This document shows positions 24,011 to 36,173 of a DNA stretch of 64,000 bases, piece by piece. The stretch is taken from positions 7,638,501 through 7,702,500 of the forward strand of contig NZ_JACHMB010000001.1 in the NCBI RefSeq assembly GCF_014204795.1, written 5' to 3'. The first letter of the stretch is position 1; each line of letters starts with the position of its first letter. The notes under the pieces are model-generated. The model saw only the letters and a program-made list of their open reading frames with translations. It ran no database searches and was not told the DNA's origin. This DNA is from Nonomuraea jabiensis. Lineage in GTDB: Bacteria > Actinomycetota > Actinomycetes > Streptosporangiales > Streptosporangiaceae. The position numbers and the translations under genes were made by a program.

Positions 24011-25554
24011 GCACGCTGGAGAGCTACCTCGAAGGGGCCTGGCGCGCCGGAGGAGGAGAAGGCGTCCCGGTCGCCGACGCCGTGACCGGCGAGCTCGTCA
24101 CCCGGGTCAGCGGCGAGGGGCTCGACCTCGCCGCCGCCGTGGCGTACGCCCGCCGTACCGGCCTGGCCGCGCTCGGCGAGCTGACCTTCCTGCAGCGCGC
24201 CGCCGTGCTCAAGAGCGCGGCCCTGGCGCTGCAGGAGCGCAGGCAGGAGCTGTACGAGCTGTCGGCGCGGGCCGGGGCCACCCGGCGGGACGCGGCGGTG
24301 GACGTGGACGGCGGCATCGGCACGGCCCTGGTGTACGCGAGCCTGGCCCGCAAGGGCCTGCCCGACCACACGCTCATCGTCGAGGACGACCCGATCCCGC
24401 TCGGCCGCGGCGGCACGTTCGCGGGCCGCCACGTCCTCACCACCCCGCGCGGCCTGTCCCTGCAGATCAACGCGTTCAACTTCCCGGTCTGGGGCATGCT
24501 GGAGAAGCTCGCGCCCGCGCTGCTCGCCGGGCTGCCCACGATCGTCAAGCCCGCCACCCCGACCGCGTACATCGCCGCGCACGCCGTGCGGATCATCGCC
24601 GACGCGCTGCCGCCGGGCGCGATCCAGCTCGTGGCGGGGAGCGTGCCCGGGCTGTTCGACCTGCTCGGCGGGCAGGACCACATCGGCTTCACCGGCTCGG
24701 CGGCCACGGCCGCCCGGCTGCGGTCCGACCCGGCCGTCACCCGCCGCTCGGCCCGCTTCAACGCCGAGGCCGACTCGCTGAACTGCTCGGTGCTCGGCCC
24801 GGACGCGGTGCCGGGGGAGCCGGAGTTCGACCTGTTCGCCGACGCCCTGGTGACCGAGATGACGGTCAAGGCGGGGCAGAAGTGCACGGCGATCCGGCGC
24901 GCGTTCGTCCCCGCCAACCTCGCCGACGCCGTCTGCGAAGCGGTCGCGGCCCGCCTCGCGCGGGTCGTCGTCGGCGCGCCGGACGCGGACGGCGTGACGA
25001 TGGGCCCGCTCGTCGGCCTCGCCCAGCGCGAGGACGTGCGGGCGGCGGTCGCCCGGCTGGCCCGGGCCGCTTCGGTGGTGTGCGGAGACCCGGACAAGGT
25101 CGAGGTGGTCGGCGCCGACGCCGGGCGCGGGGCGTTCCTGTCGCCGCTGCTGCTGCGCGCCGACGACGTGGACCGCCCCGAGCCGCACGACGTGGAGGCG
25201 TTCGGCCCGGTTTGCACCCTGCTTCCCTACCGCGACGCGGCCGGGCTGAACGAGCTGATCGCCCGGGGCGAGGGCTCGCTGGCCGGGTCGGTGGTGTCGT
25301 ACGACGCGGACTTCGTCCGGAATGTCGTGCTCGGCGCCGCCGCCCACCACGGCCGCCTGCTGGTGCTCGACCGCGACAGCGCCGGCGAGTCCACCGGGCA
25401 CGGCACGCCCATGCCCCAGCTCGTCCACGGCGGCCCCGGCCGGGCGGGCGGCGGCGAGGAGGAGGGCGGCCTGCGGGCCGTCCACGCCCTCCTCCGGCGC
25501 ACCGCCCTCCAAGGCGGTCCGGCAATGCTCGACACCATTACCAGCAAGGAGTAG
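24007..25554 (+). CDS. boxD: Aldehyde dehydrogenase, likely 3,4-dehydroadipyl-CoA semialdehyde dehydrogenase
   Basis: A 515-residue aldehyde dehydrogenase. The expected catalytic residues are C293 (AGQKCTAIRRAFVP) and E254 (FNAEADSLN). The LQINAFNFPVWGMLEKLAPAL motif and FTGSAAT are typical of the PaaZ/BoxD branch, which acts on CoA-thioester semialdehydes. In the box pathway it would oxidise the semialdehyde produced by BoxC, using NADP. The gene overlaps the upstream dehydrogenase and lies 2 bp before boxB, supporting the role. The stand-alone dehydrogenase lacks the hydratase domain of PaaZ. The symbol is assigned by context. Confidence 0.8.
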   Translation: MSTLESYLEGAWRAGGGEGVPVADAVTGELVTRVSGEGLDLAAAVAYARRTGLAALGELTFLQRAAVLKSAALALQERRQELYELSARAGATRRDAAVDVDGGIGTALVYASLARKGLPDHTLIVEDDPIPLGRGGTFAGRHVLTTPRGLSLQINAFNFPVWGMLEKLAPALLAGLPTIVKPATPTAYIAAHAVRIIADALPPGAIQLVAGSVPGLFDLLGGQDHIGFTGSAATAARLRSDPAVTRRSARFNAEADSLNCSVLGPDAVPGEPEFDLFADALVTEMTVKAGQKCTAIRRAFVPANLADAVCEAVAARLARVVVGAPDADGVTMGPLVGLAQREDVRAAVARLARAASVVCGDPDKVEVVGADAGRGAFLSPLLLRADDVDRPEPHDVEAFGPVCTLLPYRDAAGLNELIARGEGSLAGSVVSYDADFVRNVVLGAAAHHGRLLVLDRDSAGESTGHGTPMPQLVHGGPGRAGGGEEEGGLRAVHALLRRTALQGGPAMLDTITSKE

Positions 25555-25556
25555 CC

Positions 25557-27035
25557 ATGAGCACCGACTCCCGTACGGGCGCCGCCCCCCAGCCCAGCGG
25601 CCCGCTCAGCCGCGTGGACTACAGCGAGCGCATCCCCAACAACGTCGACCTCGCGGGCGACCGCCGCCTGCAGCGGGCCCTGGAGAGCTGGCAACCTAAG
25701 TTCCTGGACTGGTGGAAGCAGCTCGGCCCGGCCCTGCCGACGAAGGACGTCTACCTGCGCACGGCGGTGGCCGTGGGCCGCGACGGCTGGGCGCACTTCG
25801 ACCACGTCCCCATGGAGGAGTACCGCTGGGGGATCTTCCTGGCCGAGCGCGACCCGGACCGCAAGGTCAACTTCGGCAAGCACAAGGGCGAGCCCGCCTG
25901 GCAGGAGGTGCCCGGCGAGCACCGGGCCGACCTGATGCGGCTGATCGTCGTGCAGGGCGACACCGAGCCCGCGAGCGTCGAGCAGCAGCGCGTCCTGGGC
26001 AACACCGCGCCCAGCATCTACGACCTGCGCAACCTCTTCCAGGTCAACGTGGAGGAGGGCCGCCACCTGTGGGCCATGGTCTACCTGCTCCACGCCTACT
26101 TCGGCAGGGAGGGCCGCGAGGAGGCCGAGCAGCTGCTCAAGCGCAACTCCGGCGACCTGGACGCGCCGCGCATCCTGGGCGCGTTCAACGAGGAGACCAC
26201 CGACTGGCTGCAGTTCTTCATGTTCACGTACTTCACCGACCGCGACGGCAAGTACCAGCTCGGCACGCTGAAGGAGTCGGCGTTCGACCCGCTGGCGCGC
26301 ACCTGCGAGTTCATGCTCAAGGAGGAGGCCCACCACATGTTCGTGGGCACCACGGGCGTGCAGCGGGTCCTGGAGCGCACGGCCGAGCTGATGAGGGAGC
26401 ACGGCACCGCCGACGTCCTGCCGTACGGCGGCATCCCGCTGGACGTCATCCAGAAGTACCTGAACTTCCAGTTCTCGGTCTCGATGGACCTGTTCGGCTC
26501 CGAGCAGTCGACCAACGCCGGCAACTACTACACCTCCGGGCTGAAGGGCCGCTGGATGGAGACCCGGCGCAAGGACGACCACGTGCTGCTGGAGGACACC
26601 CGCGAGCTGCGCTACGTCGAGGACGGCCAGATCAAGACGAAGACCGTGCCGATGCTCAGCGCGCTCAACCTCGACCTGCGCGACGAGTACGTGGCCGACT
26701 GCGCCAACGGCGTGCGCCGCTGGAACCAGGCCCTGGAGGACGCCGGGCTGGACGAGCGGCTGTACCTGCCGCACGAGGGCTTCAACCGCAAGGTCGGCGT
26801 CTACGCCGGCCACCACGTGACCCCGCACGGCGAGGTCCTCGACGAGCACACCTGGCAGGCCAGAGCGGAGGAATGGCTCCCCACTGAGCAGGATCGCGAG
26901 CGGGTCGCCTCCCTCATGGTCCCCGAGTACGAGTACGGCAAGTTCGCCGGCTGGATCGCCCCGCCCAAGACCGGCATCAACGACCAGCCGGTGGAATTCG
27001 ACTACGTGCACCTGGCCGACGAGGGGTTGCTCTAG
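25557..27035 (+). CDS. boxB: Benzoyl-CoA 2,3-epoxidase subunit BoxB
   Basis: A 492-residue diiron oxygenase component. The opening VDYSERIPNNVDLAGDRRLQ and the central TTDWLQFFMFTYFTDRDGKYQL are characteristic of BoxB. Candidate diiron ligands are E167-x2-H170 (VEEGRHLW) and E256-x2-H259 (KEEAHHMF). Family knowledge: BoxB epoxidises benzoyl-CoA to 2,3-epoxybenzoyl-CoA with O2 and electrons from a reductase (BoxA in proteobacteria). Its stop overlaps the convergent PaaX-type gene by three bases. The electron source is probably the ferredoxin/reductase pair at 31228-32543. Confidence 0.93.
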   Translation: MSTDSRTGAAPQPSGPLSRVDYSERIPNNVDLAGDRRLQRALESWQPKFLDWWKQLGPALPTKDVYLRTAVAVGRDGWAHFDHVPMEEYRWGIFLAERDPDRKVNFGKHKGEPAWQEVPGEHRADLMRLIVVQGDTEPASVEQQRVLGNTAPSIYDLRNLFQVNVEEGRHLWAMVYLLHAYFGREGREEAEQLLKRNSGDLDAPRILGAFNEETTDWLQFFMFTYFTDRDGKYQLGTLKESAFDPLARTCEFMLKEEAHHMFVGTTGVQRVLERTAELMREHGTADVLPYGGIPLDVIQKYLNFQFSVSMDLFGSEQSTNAGNYYTSGLKGRWMETRRKDDHVLLEDTRELRYVEDGQIKTKTVPMLSALNLDLRDEYVADCANGVRRWNQALEDAGLDERLYLPHEGFNRKVGVYAGHHVTPHGEVLDEHTWQARAEEWLPTEQDRERVASLMVPEYEYGKFAGWIAPPKTGINDQPVEFDYVHLADEGLL

Positions 27036-27919
27036 TGCCGGGCGGCGGCCTCTTCGTCCATGAGGTCCCATTCGGCCTGCGCGCGCCGGTGCCAGCGGTT
27101 GTGCAGGTCGTGGAAGACGGCCGCCGCCCGGGGCCCCGGCCAGGCGTGGTCGAGCAGCTCGGCCGGCAGGTCGGGGTCGAGGAACGGGAAGCGGCGCCAC
27201 TCCTGGATGAGCAGCACCTGGTTGACGAACGCCTCCCGGTCGGAGGCGACCGCGCGGCCCTCGAACCGCTCGATGAAGCTCAGGTAGCGCTTCTCCACGT
27301 CGTCGAGGTCCCACGCGGCCGAGATCAGCTTGGCGGTGTCGCCGATGCCCGCCGACGGCCCGGTCCAGGCGTAGGCCCGGTCGGTCAGGTCCAGCTCGCG
27401 GATGACCTCGCCCACCGCGGCCTCCTTGGAGGCGTCGGGGATCACCCAGAGCGCGGGGGAGGGGGAGCCGAGCCCGAGCCAGGTCAGCTTGGTGCGCAGC
27501 CGGTGGCGGAGCTGGCGCTGGGTCTCCGGCACGCCGGCGGTGAGCACGAGCCAGCGGCCGTCCCACTGGTGGGGGGCGCGCATGAAGCCGTAGATGCGCT
27601 CGGTGCCCTCGCGCAGCAGCCGGTCGCCGGCCTCGGTCAGCCTCCAGCGCACCTTGCGGCCGTGACGTTCGGACTCCAGCAGCTCCTCGGCGGCGGTGCG
27701 GGCCAGGGCCTGGCGCGCGGACTTCTCCTCCACGCCGAGCGCGCCGAGCGCGGCCACCAGCGTGCGCGTCCACACCTGGCCCCCGCGCGGCAGGACGAAC
27801 TCGCCCAGGACCGTCAGCAGCGTCGACCGCGCGCTGGCGGACGCCTTCTCGCGCGGGCGCTCCGCGGACTCGGCCGGCACGGTTGCCCTCCTGTCGTTCG
27901 ACACGCTCGTGACGCGCAT
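27032..27919 (-). CDS. PaaX-family transcriptional regulator
   Basis: A 295-residue protein. After about 30 charged residues, a winged-helix region (STLLTVLGEFVLPRGGQVWTRTLVAALGALGVEEKSARQALARTAAEELL) matches PaaX-type repressors; the central and C-terminal blocks (YGFMRAPHQWDGRWLVLTAG and FVNQVLLIQEWRRFPFLDPDLP) are also typical. PaaX proteins respond to aryl-CoA thioesters. Here it splits the box genes and is divergent from boxC, so it probably senses benzoyl-CoA. It replaces the BoxR regulator found in proteobacterial clusters. Confidence 0.9.
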   Translation of the reverse strand: MRVTSVSNDRRATVPAESAERPREKASASARSTLLTVLGEFVLPRGGQVWTRTLVAALGALGVEEKSARQALARTAAEELLESERHGRKVRWRLTEAGDRLLREGTERIYGFMRAPHQWDGRWLVLTAGVPETQRQLRHRLRTKLTWLGLGSPSPALWVIPDASKEAAVGEVIRELDLTDRAYAWTGPSAGIGDTAKLISAAWDLDDVEKRYLSFIERFEGRAVASDREAFVNQVLLIQEWRRFPFLDPDLPAELLDHAWPGPRAAAVFHDLHNRWHRRAQAEWDLMDEEAAARH

Positions 27920-27977
27920 TCTGCCAGGTCGGGCACCCTCGCGGATGCGCAGGCGGACAGAAGCACTACAAAGACTT

Positions 27978-28007
27978 GACGCTCCTCATGATAGACGTCG
28001 AATATTG
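27978..28007 (+). promoter_or_regulatory. boxC operon promoter
   Basis: TTGACG (27978-27983), 18 bp, GAATAT (28002-28007) in an AT-rich pocket 34 bp before the TTG start of boxC. TAGACGTCGA (27994-28003) within the spacer is a near palindrome and might be part of the PaaX-type operator. Confidence 0.5.
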
Positions 28008-28040
28008 TGGCCAAGGTCCCACGCCCTCCCGGAGCACGCA

Positions 28041-29690
<1,650 letters not shown>

Positions 29691-29692
29691 TT

Positions 29693-31227
<1,535 letters not shown>

Positions 31228-31231
<4 letters not shown>

Positions 31232-32199
31232 ACGTCGACGTGCTGATCATCGGCGCCGGTCCCGTGGGCCTGTACGGCGCCTACTACGCCGGGGTCCGCG
31301 GCCTGCGCACGGCGGTGGTCGACTCGCTCGGCCAGGTCGGCGGCCAGGTGAGCGCGATGTACCCGGAGAAGCAGATCTACGACGTCGCCGGGTTCCCGGC
31401 CGTCTCCGGCCGCCGCCTCATCGCCAACCTGGTCGAGCAGGCCGCCCCGTACGAACCGGCGTACGTGCTCGGGGAGGAGGCCCAGCGGCTCGAACGCGCC
31501 CCGACCGGCCGGCTCGTGGTCAAGACCGGCGCGGGCACCGAGATCACCGCCGGGGCCGTCGTCGTGACCGGCGGGATCGGCACCTTCACGCCCCGCCCGC
31601 TCCCGGCCGGGGAGGAGTTCCTCGGCCGGGGCCTGGCGTACTTCGTGCCCGAGGCCGCGGACCACGCGGGCCGGGACGTCGTCATCGTCGGCGGCGGCGA
31701 CAGCGCCGTGGACTGGGCCCTCATGCTCCACCCCGTCGCGCGCAGCGTCACGCTGGTCCACCGCCGCGCCGCCTTCCGCGCCCACCACGGCTCCGTGGCC
31801 CGGCTCGCCGCCTCGCCCGTCGAGGTCGTCGTCAACGCCCAGGTCACCGCCGCCCGCGGCGGCGACCGGCTGGAACGCGTCGAGCTCAGCACCGGCCGGA
31901 CCCTCCCGTGCCAGCGGCTGGTCGCGGCCCTCGGCTTCACCGCCAACCTCGGCCCGCTGCGCGAGTGGGGCCTCGACCTGCACGACAACCGCCACCTGGT
32001 CGTCGACTCCGCGATGCGCACCAACGTGCCCGGCATCTTCGCCGCCGGCGACATCGCCGACTACGACGGCAAGGTCCGGCTGATCGCGGTCGGCTTCGGC
32101 GAGGTGGCCACGGCCGTCAACAACGCCGCCGTGCACCTCGACCCAGCCGCCCAGCTCTTCCCGGGGCACTCCACCGACAATCCCGCCCCAGGTCCGTGA
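31228..32199 (+). CDS. Type-2 ferredoxin-NADP+ reductase (thioredoxin-reductase-like)
   Basis: A 323-residue flavoprotein. The FAD dinucleotide motif is VLIIGAGPVGLYGAYYAG near the N-terminus and the NADPH motif is VVIVGGGDSAVDWA; the C-terminal FAD motif is FAAGDIADYDGKVRLIAVGFGEVATAVNN. The redox-active CxxC of thioredoxin reductase is missing, as expected for ferredoxin-NADP reductase type 2. The GTG start (31228) overlaps the ligase gene by four bases. The next gene encodes a ferredoxin. Inference: the pair supplies electrons to BoxB in place of the fused BoxA reductase. Confidence 0.88.
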
Positions 32200-32213
32200 C
32201 CAGGAGATTCACC

Positions 32214-32543
32214 ATGCCGTACGTCATCGCCGCACCCTGCATCGACGTCATGGACAAGTCGTGCGTCGAGGAGTGCCCGGTCGACTGCATCTACGAAGGG
32301 GAGCGCAAGCTCTACATCAACCCCAAGGAGTGCATCGACTGCGGCGCCTGCGAACCCGTCTGCCCCGTCGAGGCGATCAGCCAGGACCGGCGGGTCGCCG
32401 AGGAGCACGCCGAGTTCGTCGAGGACAACCGCCGCTTCTTCACCGAGGTGCTGGACGGGCGGGAGGCGCCGCTCGGCGCGCCCGGCGGTTCGGGCAGAAC
32501 CGGCCGGATCGGGGTGGACACCCCCATGGTCGCGGGCAGGTAA
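32214..32543 (+). CDS. 7Fe (3Fe-4S/4Fe-4S) ferredoxin
   Basis: A 109-residue ferredoxin of the FdxA type. Cysteines at 9, 17, 21, 25, 40, 43, 46 and 50 follow the seven-iron pattern: C9 and C17 with C50 for [3Fe-4S], and C21 with C40, C43 and C46 for [4Fe-4S]. The C-terminal extension (residues about 70-109) is Gly/Pro-rich and variable. It is encoded 14 bp after the reductase with an AGGAGA ribosome site. It probably carries electrons from the type-2 reductase to BoxB. Confidence 0.92.
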   Translation: MPYVIAAPCIDVMDKSCVEECPVDCIYEGERKLYINPKECIDCGACEPVCPVEAISQDRRVAEEHAEFVEDNRRFFTEVLDGREAPLGAPGGSGRTGRIGVDTPMVAGR

Positions 32544-32548
32544 GGAGC

Positions 32549-33409
32549 ATGATCGACGGCATGCCCCTCATCGACGCGCACGTCCACGTGCCGCTGCTCG
32601 GCACCCTCAAGCCCGCCTGGCTGCGCTGGGCCCGCGACTTCGGCGAGCAGGGCGTGCTGGAGGACGTGTGGGACTCCGCGGGCAGGCCGCGCCCGGACCG
32701 CCTGGACGAGCTCTTCGCCGCCCAGGGCGTGGACGTCGCGCTGCTGTTCTGCGAGTACAGCCCCAAGGCGACCGGGACGCAGGCGTTCGAGGACCTGCTG
32801 CCGATCGTCGAGCACAACCCGGCCCGCTTCCGGCCGGTCGCCAACGTCAACCCCCACCTGCACTTCCCGCTCGCCGACGAGCTGCGCCGCCAGCTCGACC
32901 TCGGCGCCGCCGCGCTCAAGCTGCACCCCGTGCACGGCGGGTTCCGCTGCGACGACGCCGCCCTCTACCCCGCCTACCACGTGCTGGAGGAGCGCGGCGT
33001 CCCGCTCGTCGTCCACTGCGGCACCAGCTCCTTCCCGGGCGCGGCCAACGAGAACGCCGACCCGGGCTTCCTCATCCCGGTCATCCGCGACTTCCCCGGC
33101 CTCGACGTGGTGCTCGCGCACGGCGGGCGCGGCTGGTGGTACGACGCCGCCGCCTTCCTCGCCCTGTCCCACGACACCGTGTGGCTGGAGCTGTCCGGCC
33201 TGCCGCCCAAGCGGCTGCCCGAGTACTACGCCAAGTACGACCTCACGCGGCTCGGCCGCAAATGGATCTTCGGCACCGACTGGCCCGGCGTCCCCGGCAC
33301 CGCCGTCAACGCCCGCGCCGTCGCGGGACTCCTGCCCGAGGAGGTGGCCAGGGCGGTGCTCGCCGGGAACGCGGCGAAGGTGTACGCCGGCCTGCGGCCG
33401 GGGGAGTGA
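32549..33409 (+). CDS. Amidohydrolase-family protein (TIM-barrel)
   Basis: A 286-residue metal-dependent hydrolase-like protein. The first metal motif is LIDAHVHVP (HxH); a central VVHCGTSS, LAHGG and a terminal FGTDWPGVP with the conserved Asp complete the amidohydrolase-2 pattern. It lies five bases after the ferredoxin stop with AAGGAG before ATG 32549. In the benzoate operon it may act on a lactone or decarboxylation side product, but no specific reaction can be assigned. Family members include decarboxylases and lactonases. Confidence 0.78.
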   Translation: MIDGMPLIDAHVHVPLLGTLKPAWLRWARDFGEQGVLEDVWDSAGRPRPDRLDELFAAQGVDVALLFCEYSPKATGTQAFEDLLPIVEHNPARFRPVANVNPHLHFPLADELRRQLDLGAAALKLHPVHGGFRCDDAALYPAYHVLEERGVPLVVHCGTSSFPGAANENADPGFLIPVIRDFPGLDVVLAHGGRGWWYDAAAFLALSHDTVWLELSGLPPKRLPEYYAKYDLTRLGRKWIFGTDWPGVPGTAVNARAVAGLLPEEVARAVLAGNAAKVYAGLRPGE

Positions 33410-33415
33410 GCCAGG

Positions 33416-33572
33416 CCCGTCCACGCCCTCGGCGACCAGGTGCCCCGGATCCACCCGGACGCCGTCGTCATCGGCAGCGACTGCGTCGTCGGGCACAACG
33501 CTCACCTCGAAGGCTGCACGGTCGAGGACCGCTGCCTCATCGGCTCCGGCTCGGTGGTGCTCAACCGCGCCG
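33416..33572 (+). pseudogene. Fragment of gamma-carbonic anhydrase/PaaY-like hexapeptide protein
   Basis: Directly after the amidohydrolase stop and in the same frame, translation gives VHALGDQVPRIHPDAVVIG and later VVGHNAHLEGCTVEDRCLIG and GSGSVVLNRA. These are left-handed beta-helix pieces of gamma-carbonic anhydrase-like/PaaY proteins. The normal middle (about 60-70 residues between IHPDA and VVGHNAH) and the C-terminal half are missing, and no start codon with ribosome site is present. The 3' edge runs into the end of the convergent enoyl-CoA hydratase gene. It appears to be a residue of a pathway gene lost by deletion. Confidence 0.75.
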
Positions 33573-34304
33573 CTCCAGGAACGCGGTCATGCGCTCGTGC
33601 TTCTCCTCCGTCTCGAACAGCACGGCCTGCGCCACGTCGTCGAAGCGCGGGTGGGCGCCGGGCGGGGCGGCCAGCGCGAGCTTGGTCAGGCGCAGCGCCA
33701 GCGGCGCGTTCTTCGCGATCCGGGCGGCCAGCCGGTCGGCCGCGGCCGGCAGCTCGTCCTGCGGCACCACCTCGTTGACCAGCCTGACGGCCAGCGCCTC
33801 CTCGGCCGGCAGCACCCTCCCGGCGAGCAGGATCTCCTTGGCGAGCGGCTCGCCGACCAGCTCGCGCAGCCGCCAGCACGCTCCGGCGGCGGCCATGATG
33901 CCCAGCCCCGCCTCCGGGTTGCCGAAGCGGGCCCGGGGGGTGGCCAGGCGGAAGTCGCAGGCGTACGCCAGCTCGGCCCCGCCGCCCAGGGCGGGGCCGT
34001 CGACGGCGGCGATCGTCGGCATCGGCAGCCGGGCGATCCGGTCGAACAGGCCGCTGTTGATGCCCGCCAGCGCGTCCTCGCGGCGGCGCTCGCGCAGCTC
34101 GCGGATGTCCGCGCCGGCCGCGAAGATCCCGTCGGAGCCGGTGAGGACGAGGATGCGCGGCCGCCGCTCCAGCTCGGCGCAGACCGCGTGCAGGTCCGCC
34201 ACCATCGCCGCGTCGATCGCGTTGCGTGCCTGCGGCCGGTCCAGCCGGACCAGCATCCGGTCGGTCCCGTCCTCGACCTTCACCGTGTCGTTCAGCGGAA
34301 GCAC
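33561..34304 (-). CDS. Enoyl-CoA hydratase/isomerase
   Basis: A 247-residue crotonase-family protein. The oxyanion-hole motifs are FAAGADIREL and DGPALGGGAELAYACD; the second-Glu region is RFGNPEAGLGIMAAAGAC. The length is normal for a hydratase. Given the adjacent box genes it probably hydrates 2,3-dehydroadipyl-CoA to 3-hydroxyadipyl-CoA, feeding the dehydrogenase at 23153. It is on the opposite strand to the boxC operon and starts 27 bp downstream of the CocE-type gene's stop, so it may be co-transcribed with that gene. Confidence 0.85.
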   Translation of the reverse strand: MLPLNDTVKVEDGTDRMLVRLDRPQARNAIDAAMVADLHAVCAELERRPRILVLTGSDGIFAAGADIRELRERRREDALAGINSGLFDRIARLPMPTIAAVDGPALGGGAELAYACDFRLATPRARFGNPEAGLGIMAAAGACWRLRELVGEPLAKEILLAGRVLPAEEALAVRLVNEVVPQDELPAAADRLAARIAKNAPLALRLTKLALAAPPGAHPRFDDVAQAVLFETEEKHERMTAFLERRG

Positions 34305-34331
34305 CGCGGCCTCTTTCCTCGTCGTCAGGTC

Positions 34332-36059
34332 TCAGCGGTGGATCACGGGCAGGATCAGGCGGCTCGGGTGCCCGGGACCGTGGAGCACGCTGTTGGTCGC
34401 GACGACGACCTGGTCGGCGGTGTCCTCGGCGATGGTTCCGCCGGTGTTGGTGTTGCGGTCGTAACGGGGGAAGTCGCTGGAGGAGACCTCGAGGCGGATC
34501 CGGTGCCCGGGCAGGAACACGTTGGAGGTCACCGACAGATCCAGCGTGACCTCGTACACCTGGCCGGGGACCAGCGGCTCCGGCTCGGCCAGGGAGTCGC
34601 GGTAGCGGGCGCGCAGGATGCCGTCGGTGAGGTAGATCGCCCGCCCGTCGGGGAAGACGTCGACGAGCTTGCCGGTGAAGTCGGTGTCGCGCGCCGACGA
34701 GGTGACGTGGAGGACGAGCGAGACGTGGCCGGTGACCTCGACCGGCTCCTCCAGCGCGGGGGTGGTGAAGCAGAGCACGTCCTCGCGGGCCTCGACCGGG
34801 CGCTGGTCGACCGGGCCGGTCCCGTTGACGGCGGCGGGCATCATGATCCGGCCGCCGAGGGTGGGGACCGGGTCGGCCGGGTCGTAGGTGTAGGTGTCGG
34901 TCGCCTCCGCCGCGGGTGGCCGGGGGCTGAGGACGCCGTCGCCGCCGGCGGTGTTGGCCCGGCCGGCGCCGTCGAGGAAGTAGTCGGTGTACTCGGTGCC
35001 GGGCAGCGGCCAGTCCTGCTCGTCACGCCACTGGTCGATGCCCATGACGAAGATCCGTACGGGTGCGGTGCCGTCCAGGGCGTCGGTGCGGCCGCGCAGC
35101 CAGCGGTCGAAGAAGCGGATGTGCGCCCCGGTCAGGTCGGCGGCCATGCCGCCGGCGCTCATGCCGAACCGCCGGTCGTGGTAGGCCCCGTCCTGGTACA
35201 GGTGGTCCCAGGGGCCGATGATCAGCCGCTGCCCGTCGCGGGCCTCGGCGCTGCCGCCCTCGGCGCGCATGCGGGTGTAGGTGCGGACGGTGCTGTCGAC
35301 GAACAGGTCGAACCAGCCGCCGACGTTCAGCGCGGGCACCGTCACCCGGTCGAACCGCTCGGCGACGGCGAGGTCCTGCCAGAACCGGTCCCGGGCGGGG
35401 TGCCGCAGCCATTCGGCCCACCACGGCGACTGCTTGTTGAGCAGCGGCTGGTCGCCGATCGGCAGGGTGGCCAGATGCGGCTGCGGATCGGCCGCCATGC
35501 CGGCCGCCTCCATGAGAACGCCGAAGTCGCCCGCGGTCTGCGCCGCCGTCAGCGTCATCATCGTGGCCCACGTCCAGGTGGTGTGCCACGAGAGCGCGCC
35601 GCCCGCGGAGTACCAGGGCGCGTGGTAGAAGTCGGTGCTGGTCACCGTCGGGGCGATCGCCTTGAGCCCGGCGGGGGCCTGCGACGCGCCGGCCCACTGC
35701 ACGAAGCCGAGGTAGGAGGCGCCGTAGCTGCCGATGTTGCCGTCGCACCACGGCTGCTCCAGGAGCCAGGCGATGGTGTCGGCGCCGTCGTGCGGGTCGT
35801 CCAGGTGAGGGGTGAACTCGCCGTTCGAGCGGAACCTGCCGCGCGTGTCCTGCCAGACGACCGCGTACCCGGCTTCGAGCAGGGCTTGCAGGTTGGGGGT
35901 GAGGGGAGACCCGCCGAGGCCCGGCAGGGCGTCCTTGCCGTAGGGGACGCGCACCAGCAGCGTGGGCGCGGGTGGTCCCTCGGGGATCCAGAGGTCGGTG
36001 GCGAGGGTCACCCCGTCGCGCATCGGCACCATGACGTCCTTCTCGACCGAGAAACGCAT
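34332..36059 (-). CDS. CocE/NonD-family hydrolase
   Basis: A 575-residue protein without signal peptide. The alpha/beta-hydrolase core has the nucleophile motif GASYLG (S115), then a helical cap and a C-terminal jelly-roll domain (LVLHVTSSARDTDFTGKLVDVFPDG ... VTLDLSVTSNVFLPGHRIRLEVSSSDFPRYDRN), as in cocaine esterase and X-Pro dipeptidyl-peptidase. It hydrolyses an ester or amide of unknown nature. The start ATG 36059 follows GGAGATTACG on the minus strand. A -10-like CATAAT (36100-36095) lies about 36 bp before the start. Confidence 0.87.
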   Translation of the reverse strand: MRFSVEKDVMVPMRDGVTLATDLWIPEGPPAPTLLVRVPYGKDALPGLGGSPLTPNLQALLEAGYAVVWQDTRGRFRSNGEFTPHLDDPHDGADTIAWLLEQPWCDGNIGSYGASYLGFVQWAGASQAPAGLKAIAPTVTSTDFYHAPWYSAGGALSWHTTWTWATMMTLTAAQTAGDFGVLMEAAGMAADPQPHLATLPIGDQPLLNKQSPWWAEWLRHPARDRFWQDLAVAERFDRVTVPALNVGGWFDLFVDSTVRTYTRMRAEGGSAEARDGQRLIIGPWDHLYQDGAYHDRRFGMSAGGMAADLTGAHIRFFDRWLRGRTDALDGTAPVRIFVMGIDQWRDEQDWPLPGTEYTDYFLDGAGRANTAGGDGVLSPRPPAAEATDTYTYDPADPVPTLGGRIMMPAAVNGTGPVDQRPVEAREDVLCFTTPALEEPVEVTGHVSLVLHVTSSARDTDFTGKLVDVFPDGRAIYLTDGILRARYRDSLAEPEPLVPGQVYEVTLDLSVTSNVFLPGHRIRLEVSSSDFPRYDRNTNTGGTIAEDTADQVVVATNSVLHGPGHPSRLILPVIHR

Positions 36060-36173
36060 CGTAATCTCCTACACCCGCCCGCATCACCGTCAGGATTATG
36101 TAGCATTTTGCGCCCGCCTCTTTCTAGCGCACATTCTGACCGATCGGAAGGCCCCGGAGACGATGGCGATGCG

